Source: an uncultured Alistipes sp. (lineage in GTDB: Bacteria > Bacteroidota > Bacteroidia > Bacteroidales > Rikenellaceae). From it: a stretch of 12,241 bases of DNA. The first letter of the stretch is position 1, and every line of letters starts with the position of its first letter. Made by a program: the position numbers and the translations under genes. The DNA lies in contig CAMWIG010000043.1 of the NCBI GenBank assembly GCA_947174295.1, positions 1 through 12,241 of the forward strand, written 5' to 3'. This document shows, piece by piece, positions 8,307 to 12,241 of this stretch. The notes under the pieces were generated by a model. It did not search any database and was not told the DNA's origin. It worked only from the letters and a program-made list of their open reading frames with translations.

Positions 8307-9695
8307 CTATTTTCGGAACAGCCCCGAATAGGTCACGCCCAGCGACAGCGAAGGCTCGTTGTTGTACTGCGAACGCAGCACCCCGACGGCATACTCGGCC
8401 TTGATGGCGATATTCCTTATCGGATAGTAGTTGACACCGACAGCCCAACGCTGGCGGCCGCACCACTCTATGCGGCGCACGCGCTGCTCGGTCCTGTACA
8501 TCGAGTCGTAGTAGTCGTAGCGGCCGAACAGATAGAACTTCTGGCCGCTTTCGCGCAGCTTGCGCGAGAAGGAGAAGAGGTCGTAGCCCGCCTCTATGCC
8601 GGCCGACAGAGCGTCCGACGCCACGGGCTGCTTGGCCGATACCGACGAACTCGACATCGAACCGTTGAACGACGAAATCATGTCGGAGTCGGAGAGATGG
8701 CCGTAGTCGAAGGCTCCGCGGACGACGAGATTATGGTCGTCGTAGGCGAAATCGAACGAGCCGATGACGACCGTGCCGCGCACCGAATCCCATCGCGTGT
8801 TGCTGTTGTCGTAGAGCGTATTGCGGAAGCTGTTGCCGCAGTATCCGCTCACGCTCAGACGAAGTCCGCGCACGGAACGGTTGTCGACACGGAACGCGCC
8901 GGCGTAGGATGTGCCTATCTTGAACTCGTAGGGGCTGCCCGCGCCGTCGTGTATCCACCCCTTGGAGTTGAAACGGTCGGAGTCGAGACCAGGCATGAAC
9001 ATCACCTCGTAACGCCACTTGCCGACCGTACCCCACAGACTCACGCCCGTCTCGTGCCACGTGCACGGCATGATGGTATTCTCGCCCTCGGGACGATAGA
9101 CACCGAAGAACTCGGTGGGCATATGGTGCATGTTCGTCCCGCCTACGGGAACTATCATGTGGCCCAGACGAAGGTTGAACGCCGCCGAGAAGCTCTTCTG
9201 AATCCAGAACTGTTCGAGAGCCACCTCGCCTCCGCGCTCGACTTCGGATTCGTACTCTCCGGCCTCCTCCTCTTCTATCTCCACGGCGCTCTCCGTGCCT
9301 CCGTGCTCGAACTCTATCTCCGTTCCGAGCGACCATCCGCGGCCGAAGTCGTAGCCCAGCCACAGCACGACGTGCGGCAGGTCGAACCGGCCGTGCCGGC
9401 CGTCAGCGTACTTTTCGGCATTGGTGTAACGCAGATAGTTGTCGCTGTAAAAGTTGCGCGACATCACGGCCTCGCCGTAACCGCCTATCGTAAGACGCGA
9501 CGGCCGCTCGACACGCGGCGCAGCCGTCGTTTCGAGAGCCGCACGTTCGGCGCGCAGCTCCTCCATGAGTTCGGCTTTCAGTTCCGCTTTGAGACGGGAG
9601 AGCGATTCGTCGGTCGACCCGCACTCCTGAGCCGCCGCGCCGCACGTAACGGCGAGCGACAGAAGCAGTGCTACGAATAAAAATTTGAATTGCAT
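8307..9695 (-). CDS. Porin-like outer-membrane beta-barrel protein with N-terminal coiled coil
   Basis: A 462-residue predicted outer-membrane protein. Residues 1-22 form a signal peptide (cleavage likely near GAAAQ, 19-23). Residues about 30-55 (SLSRLKAELKAELMEELRAE) form a short charged coiled coil, as in porins that anchor to peptidoglycan or trimerise. From residue 66 on the sequence alternates in the manner of beta strands (RLTIGGYGEAVMSR; WSLGTEIEFEHGG; WRYEVMFMPGLD; IKAEYAVGVL), consistent with a barrel of the phosphate/carbohydrate porin type. A striking acidic stretch lies at about 136-157 (EIEEEEAGEYESEVERGGE), possibly an exposed loop attracting cations. It is first in the operon with imelysin, di-haem oxidoreductase and ccsA, which suggests passage of a metal or metal complex, but this is inference. 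The ATG at 9695 sits about 25 nt after a consensus promoter. Confidence 0.83.
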   Translation of the reverse strand: MQFKFLFVALLLSLAVTCGAAAQECGSTDESLSRLKAELKAELMEELRAERAALETTAAPRVERPSRLTIGGYGEAVMSRNFYSDNYLRYTNAEKYADGRHGRFDLPHVVLWLGYDFGRGWSLGTEIEFEHGGTESAVEIEEEEAGEYESEVERGGEVALEQFWIQKSFSAAFNLRLGHMIVPVGGTNMHHMPTEFFGVYRPEGENTIMPCTWHETGVSLWGTVGKWRYEVMFMPGLDSDRFNSKGWIHDGAGSPYEFKIGTSYAGAFRVDNRSVRGLRLSVSGYCGNSFRNTLYDNSNTRWDSVRGTVVIGSFDFAYDDHNLVVRGAFDYGHLSDSDMISSFNGSMSSSSVSAKQPVASDALSAGIEAGYDLFSFSRKLRESGQKFYLFGRYDYYDSMYRTEQRVRRIEWCGRQRWAVGVNYYPIRNIAIKAEYAVGVLRSQYNNEPSLSLGVTYSGLFRK

Positions 9696-9721
9696 GTGAT
9701 TTTTATCTTTGATTTCCGCTG

Positions 9722-9752
9722 CAAAATTACCGCTCGCCGCACATGGCGGCAA
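9722..9752 (-). promoter_or_regulatory. Promoter of the porin-imelysin-DHOR-ccsA operon
   Basis: Read on the minus strand: TTG (-33, positions 9752-9750), a 20-nt spacer, then TAATTTTG (-7, positions 9729-9722), an exact match to the Bacteroidetes sigma consensus. Transcription should start near 9715, leaving a leader of about 20 nt. Confidence 0.82.
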
Positions 9753-9790
9753 TCCCGTCTTATGGCTATTTTGCGGTTCGGACATCCCCA

Positions 9791-9802
9791 AATAATATTA
9801 TC
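9791..9802. promoter_or_regulatory. AT-rich palindromic site upstream of the operon promoter (possible operator)
   Basis: AATAATATTATC contains the 10-bp palindrome ATAATATTAT at 9792-9801 and lies about 40 bp upstream of the -33 element. Its half-sites resemble GATAAT/ATTATC as in Fur boxes, but the one-base centre is missing, so assignment to a regulator is speculative. Confidence 0.3.
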
Positions 9803-9814
9803 CGCATCCGACCG

Positions 9815-9832
9815 GCCGCAGCGCGCTGCGGC
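9815..9832. promoter_or_regulatory. 18-bp perfect palindrome midway between two divergent promoters
   Basis: GCCGCAGCGCGCTGCGGC is fully self-complementary. It lies roughly 65-70 bp from the -33 elements of both divergent promoters (9750 and 9903). It could be an operator for a dimeric regulator acting on both units, or simply a GC-rich chance palindrome. Confidence 0.4.
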
Positions 9833-9901
9833 ATGACGCTGCGCACCGGCACCACGCAACGGGCCGGAATCCATGCGCGAATCGACAAAACGGGGCGAAA
9901 A

Positions 9902-9932
9902 TTTGCAATTTCGGATTTTAGAACTAACTTTG
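9902..9932 (+). promoter_or_regulatory. Promoter of the cobalamin riboswitch transcript
   Basis: TTTG at 9902-9905, a 19-nt spacer, and TAACTTTG at 9925-9932 match the Bacteroidetes -33/-7 consensus. The predicted start near 9938 coincides with the 5' edge of the riboswitch, which supports both calls. Confidence 0.85.
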
Positions 9933-9937
9933 TCTCG

Positions 9938-10115
9938 GATTTGGTTCCCGACTCTTCGGCGAAGAGCGGGATTAAAAGGGAATCGGGTGAAAATCCCGGA
10001 CAGTCCCGCTGCTGTGAAGCTCCGCGACGTTCCGAAAATCTCTTACAGCCACTGGCCGCCGCTGCGGCGGTCGGGAAGGCTTCGGAACAGGAGTCAGTCA
10101 GAAGACCTGCCATAT
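9938..10115 (+). ncRNA. Cobalamin (B12) riboswitch
   Basis: All conserved blocks of the cobalamin aptamer are present in order: the TTAAAAGGGAAT block (9972-9983), GGGTGAAAATCCCGGACAG (9985-10003), CCGCTGCTGTGAA (10005-10017), GCCACTGG (10048-10055), GGGAAGG (10073-10079) and the B12 box AGTCAGAAGACCTGCC (10096-10111). A peripheral hairpin (CTCTTC/GAAGAG, 9952-9966) sits near the 5' end. The long form fits an adenosylcobalamin-type aptamer. It binds B12 and normally lowers expression of the downstream gene. No sequestering hairpin or start codon follows immediately; the first convincing coding region begins about 320 nt later, at 10435. The aptamer call is secure; the mode of control and the true target are not. 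Confidence 0.96.
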
Positions 10116-10190
10116 CTATTCGACGTCGCAAGCGCTCGTGGGTTAGGCTTCGGCATCGTCAGAAGTTACACTTATAAACATATTGTTCAC

Positions 10191-10257
10191 GTTCGACCCC
10201 CGGCGAAGGGTGCATAGCATCCTGTTGCGCTGCATGCGGAACCGCGGAGGGTCGTAC
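10191..10257 (+). other. Potential stem-loop domain between riboswitch and small ORF (first fold)
   Basis: CGACCC (10194-10199) can pair with GGGTCG (10249-10254), extended by two more pairs beyond a T-T mismatch. Inside, GCAT/ATGC and AGC/GCT elements (about 10212-10236) can form a second helix. No convincing coding region overlaps it. I do not recognise it as any known RNA family. Confidence 0.45.
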
Positions 10258-10261
10258 ACCG

Positions 10262-10418
10262 AAAAGGCGCGGCGCGAAAAAAGACACGTTACTGCCATAA
10301 CAGGTCGAAAACGCTTCGTGAGGCCGGTACGGATCCGAACACGATTCGGACTCCGTCGCAGCGAGAGCAGGGCTGCCGAGAGCGAAATATGAGATTGGAT
10401 ACACGCCGCGCCTTTTTT
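10262..10418 (+). other. Potential structured leader RNA closed by a 13-bp stem and ending in six T (second fold)
   Basis: AAAAGGCGCGGCG (10262-10274) is exactly complementary to CGCCGCGCCTTTT (10404-10416), enclosing 129 nt. Inside, ACGGATCCGAA (10329-10339) pairs with 10345-10356 over 11 bp with a one-base bulge. CGCTTCG (10312-10318) can pair with 10377-10384, and GCAGC/GCTGC form another small helix (10358-10376). The closing stem runs into a T6 tract (10413-10418), so the element could act as a large terminator or attenuator 16 nt before the ATG at 10435. It matches no riboswitch consensus I know. Confidence 0.5.
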
Positions 10419-10434
10419 ACAAACCGTAAGAACC

Positions 10435-10788
10435 ATGAACATAATCGTATATGGCATTGCGGAACCGACGGTTCGCACCGTCGCCGCCCGGTACGGATTC
10501 GACGTTCGCGAGCGATTCGAATGTTGCGCAGAGACGAACTCCATGGTCATTCTGCCGCATCTTGCCGGCGACGACCGGCATTTGGAATTCATGACCGACA
10601 TGGAGCGCCATGCGGAACTCATCGACGCCGTGGTCGCCGCACCTGGCGAAACGGCCGCCGCGGTGTGCTACTGCGCCCCTCAGGGCAAGCTCTTCACAGT
10701 GGCTCCCGACGACGAGCTCGCGGCCGACGAGCTGTCGCTCATCGTCGAGTCGCTGGCAGGTCTCATCTGCGCCCACGAAGGCGTGTAG
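10435..10788 (+). CDS. Small hypothetical protein downstream of a cobalamin riboswitch
   Basis: A 117-residue acidic soluble protein that I do not recognise. It has no signal peptide or membrane segment. It begins MNIIVYGIAEPTVRTVAARYG, a beta-alpha start, has an HLAGDDRH stretch (42-49), and ends in an acidic helical part (DDELAADELSLIVESLAGL, 92-110). Five cysteines are present: C30-C31, C78, C80 and C112; the CC and CxC arrangement could bind a metal, but no known motif is matched. Codon use with GC-rich third positions resembles the neighbouring genes, which supports it being real; the complementary frame is also open, as is common in GC-rich DNA. It is the first convincing gene on the riboswitch transcript, so it is probably repressed by B12. 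A cobalamin or cobalt-related role is inference from position only. It ends 3 nt before the convergent DUF4435 gene, without a terminator. Confidence 0.7.
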   Translation: MNIIVYGIAEPTVRTVAARYGFDVRERFECCAETNSMVILPHLAGDDRHLEFMTDMERHAELIDAVVAAPGETAAAVCYCAPQGKLFTVAPDDELAADELSLIVESLAGLICAHEGV

Positions 10789-10791
10789 GGG

Positions 10792-11922
10792 CTATTTCGC
10801 CGATTTTCGCCGCAGCGACCGCAAATCGCGGAACTCTTTCAGACGGCGCGAAAAGGAGAATTCGGGCTCGTCGCCGTCGATCTCTCCGCGGCGCCGCATG
10901 GCCTCGACCGTGCGGCGTATGTAGTTCTCTATGTCGCGGTGCAGACGCTTGTAGAGGAAGCACTCGGTGTAGTTCTCGTTGTCGAGCAGCACGTCGCGAA
11001 TCGAACGCTGGGAATTGGTGTAGTTCGACATCTCGTTTTTGAGCGCCGTGCCCTCCTTCGACGAATCCTTGATTCGCGCGAGCGACATCTTGCGCAGCTG
11101 GTCGCACACCGAAGAGAGCATTATCAGCACAACGTTATCCATCAGAGTGTGTCCGTGCATGTAGAGATAGGTCTGCTGCGGAATCACGCCTTTCGCGGCC
11201 AGCTCGCGGCCGAAAGCCTCGACATCGGCCGACATCGCCGGATGTTTGCGTCGCAGGGTCTGCTCGCGGCGCGCCACGTTGCGGGCGAGCCACTCGATGG
11301 TCGCTTCGCCGTTCGACGCCACGTCGACATAGCCCAGGCGCACGGCCGACTTGAAATCGGCCAGCGGAAAGACGTTTTCGGTCTCGCGTCTGGCCGAGTA
11401 GACATACCACAGAAACAGAGGATAGACCGTCTCCGAGTAGCGGGCCATGAAGCGCACGAAATCGAATATCCGGGCATCGTTCTTCGTCGCCTTCACGCAG
11501 ACGTTGTGCAGCGACGGAGCATAGCATAGATAGTTCTCGGTGGCGTAGACATAGGTATGGAACATGTACTCGGAGCCGTTGACCTGCCGCGACTGCCCGG
11601 TGGCGTCGTCGAACAGATAGTCGAAGTCCGAGTCGACGCACAGCAGCATATCCTCGCCCGAGCGGGGAATCATGCTCATGAGCACCTTCTTGCCCTTCGG
11701 CAGGTCGCGGCGCATGGGCACCGAGATTTCGAACCGCAGGTAGGGGTTGTCGAAATGGTCGAATATCCCGCGCCAGAAAGCCACGTCGTCGTACCCCTCG
11801 ACGTAGACGTGCACCACTCGTTTGTCGGAGTTGTCGGGCAGCGGCTCGGGCAATCCGGGATTACGGTCTATGCGGCCGAAGGGATTGAGCTGCCGCAGTG
11901 TTTTCCTGATGTCGTAAGCCAT
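10792..11922 (-). CDS. DUF4435 domain protein (Toprim-like), stand-alone
   Basis: A 376-residue protein with the DUF4435 pattern. VVHVYVEGYDDVAFW (about 36-50) supplies the conserved glutamate (E42) and aspartates (D45, D46). LLCVDSDFDYL (about 93-103) gives a DxDxD set (D97, D99, D101). TYVYATENYLC (about 123-133) gives E129. These fit a Toprim-like metal-binding fold related to OLD-family nucleases. In other genomes DUF4435 proteins are paired with an AAA ATPase in anti-phage systems such as PARIS (AriB). Here no ATPase gene is visible, so a solitary housekeeping or regulatory role is equally possible. The C-terminal end is strongly basic (RRLKEFRDLRSLRRKSAK), suggesting nucleic-acid contact. 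It converges with the small gene at 10788, leaving 3 nt. I chose the ATG at 11922; the in-frame TTG at 11940 is less likely. Confidence 0.83.
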   Translation of the reverse strand: MAYDIRKTLRQLNPFGRIDRNPGLPEPLPDNSDKRVVHVYVEGYDDVAFWRGIFDHFDNPYLRFEISVPMRRDLPKGKKVLMSMIPRSGEDMLLCVDSDFDYLFDDATGQSRQVNGSEYMFHTYVYATENYLCYAPSLHNVCVKATKNDARIFDFVRFMARYSETVYPLFLWYVYSARRETENVFPLADFKSAVRLGYVDVASNGEATIEWLARNVARREQTLRRKHPAMSADVEAFGRELAAKGVIPQQTYLYMHGHTLMDNVVLIMLSSVCDQLRKMSLARIKDSSKEGTALKNEMSNYTNSQRSIRDVLLDNENYTECFLYKRLHRDIENYIRRTVEAMRRRGEIDGDEPEFSFSRRLKEFRDLRSLRRKSAK

Positions 11923-12037
11923 TCGTAATTCAAATTGCAAAATTCAATGTTCGAGGACAAAGGCGAATCAGTACGCATTTTGCCGGAACGCAGTATACAA
12001 AACGCAGCCGAAGATACTGTCGAGCCGGGTGCAAAAG

Positions 12038-12045
12038 CAAATTTA
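12038..12045 (-). promoter_or_regulatory. Possible promoter -7 box for the DUF4435 gene
   Basis: TAAATTTG on the minus strand matches TAnnTTTG exactly, but no TTG is found at the usual -33 distance. It would give a leader of about 110 nt before the ATG at 11922, in which I see no other element. Confidence 0.4.
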
Positions 12046-12100
12046 TCGCGATTTTGCAGGGACACCGTATCCGATGCGTAGTCAAAGATAATAATTTTAT

Positions 12101-12108
12101 TACTTTTG
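12101..12108 (+). promoter_or_regulatory. Promoter -7 box for a rightward gene beyond the window
   Basis: TACTTTTG matches TAnnTTTG exactly and lies in an AT-rich stretch directly before the tandem repeat. No -33 TTG is visible at the usual distance. It is divergent from the DUF4435 gene. Confidence 0.5.
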
Positions 12109-12110
12109 CG

Positions 12111-12241
12111 CAACGTTTTCGACAAGCCGAGCGCAGAGCCGAACGCAGTTCAAGCTATGCCGAGGCGAGAAAACGAAGGCGACAGCCAACGTTTTCGACA
12201 AGCCGAGCGCAGAGCCGAACGCAGTTCAAGCTATGCCGAGG
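12111..12241 (+). repeat. 76-bp tandem direct repeat (one full copy plus 55 bp of a second)
   Basis: Copy one spans 12111-12186; copy two starts at 12187, is identical over its 55 visible bases and is cut by the window end. Each unit has CGTTTTC near its start and, where complete, GAAAACG (12169-12175) near its end, which could form a stem around a core containing GCCGAGCGC, GCCGAACGC and GCCGAGG. It begins 3 nt after a promoter -7 box, so it would lie at or near the very 5' end of a transcript. No protein-coding reading is convincing. Confidence 0.92.

Noticed and set aside
6978..9680. Plus-strand frames of 424 and 464 codons opposite imelysin and the porin
   Set aside because: Antisense shadows; the minus strand carries clear signal peptides and family motifs.
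10183..10392. Small plus-strand frame of 69 codons between the riboswitch and the small gene
   Set aside because: Begins with TTG, is Arg-rich without features, and overlaps the potential RNA folds.
10116..10434. Remnant of a TonB receptor or other B12 gene after the riboswitch
   Set aside because: I looked in the three forward frames for receptor-like stretches and saw none; the potential base pairing suggests RNA rather than a decayed gene.
10143..10776. Minus-strand frames of 159 and 119 codons opposite the leader and the small gene
   Set aside because: No motif or signal, no promoter, and they cover a region better explained as riboswitch leader and plus-strand gene.
10792..11922. Complete PARIS-type defence system
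   Set aside because: Only the DUF4435 half is present; no AAA ATPase gene lies on either side within the window.
12111..12241. CRISPR array
   Set aside because: Head-to-tail 76-bp copies are contiguous, with no spacers.

Overview
The window looks like chromosomal DNA from a high-GC member of the Bacteroidales, most likely an Alistipes-like gut anaerobe. This is an inference from several things: promoter -7 boxes of the Bacteroidetes type (TAnnTTTG) before most transcription units, no strong Shine-Dalgarno sites, GC-rich codon use, a lipoprotein with an acidic tail after the lipobox cysteine, and the fused ResB/CcsA cytochrome c assembly protein typical of Bacteroidetes.

Left part (1-3034). 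A minus-strand pair encodes a polysaccharide flippase (315-1781) followed by the start of the clamp-loader delta-prime subunit holB (1-279, cut by the window edge). Divergent from it is a single-gene unit (1974-2945) for a fibronectin type III lipoprotein. Its signal-peptide coding sequence carries a run of nine G that would switch the gene off with one-base slippage. A strong intrinsic terminator follows at 2999-3034.

Middle part (3092-9752). Four minus-strand genes form an apparent operon, read porin-like outer-membrane protein (8307-9695), imelysin-family lipoprotein (7059-8270), di-haem oxidoreductase lipoprotein (5335-6960), then the fused ResB-CcsA (CcsBA) haem lyase (3092-5263). The first three belong to an envelope module tied to iron uptake in other bacteria. 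The fourth attaches haem to CXXCH motifs, which the di-haem protein carries, so the operon seems to encode a cytochrome together with its own maturation enzyme. A good promoter (-33 TTG, 20-nt spacer, -7 TAATTTTG) sits before the porin. Two very stable hairpins lie in the two widest gaps between the genes.

Right part (9815-12241). Divergent from the operon is a well-formed promoter (9902-9932) followed at once by a clear cobalamin riboswitch (about 9938-10115). Instead of a B12 transporter or enzyme, the next gene is a small unrecognised protein (10435-10788). Between the two lies about 300 nt of non-coding sequence with two consecutive potential folds, the second closed by a 13-bp perfect long-range stem ending in six T. 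This long, two-part leader is the most unusual thing in the window. Converging on the small gene, with a 3-nt gap, is a stand-alone DUF4435 (Toprim-like) gene (10792-11922). The window ends in a 76-bp tandem repeat just downstream of a TACTTTTG promoter box, probably the leader of a gene beyond the edge.
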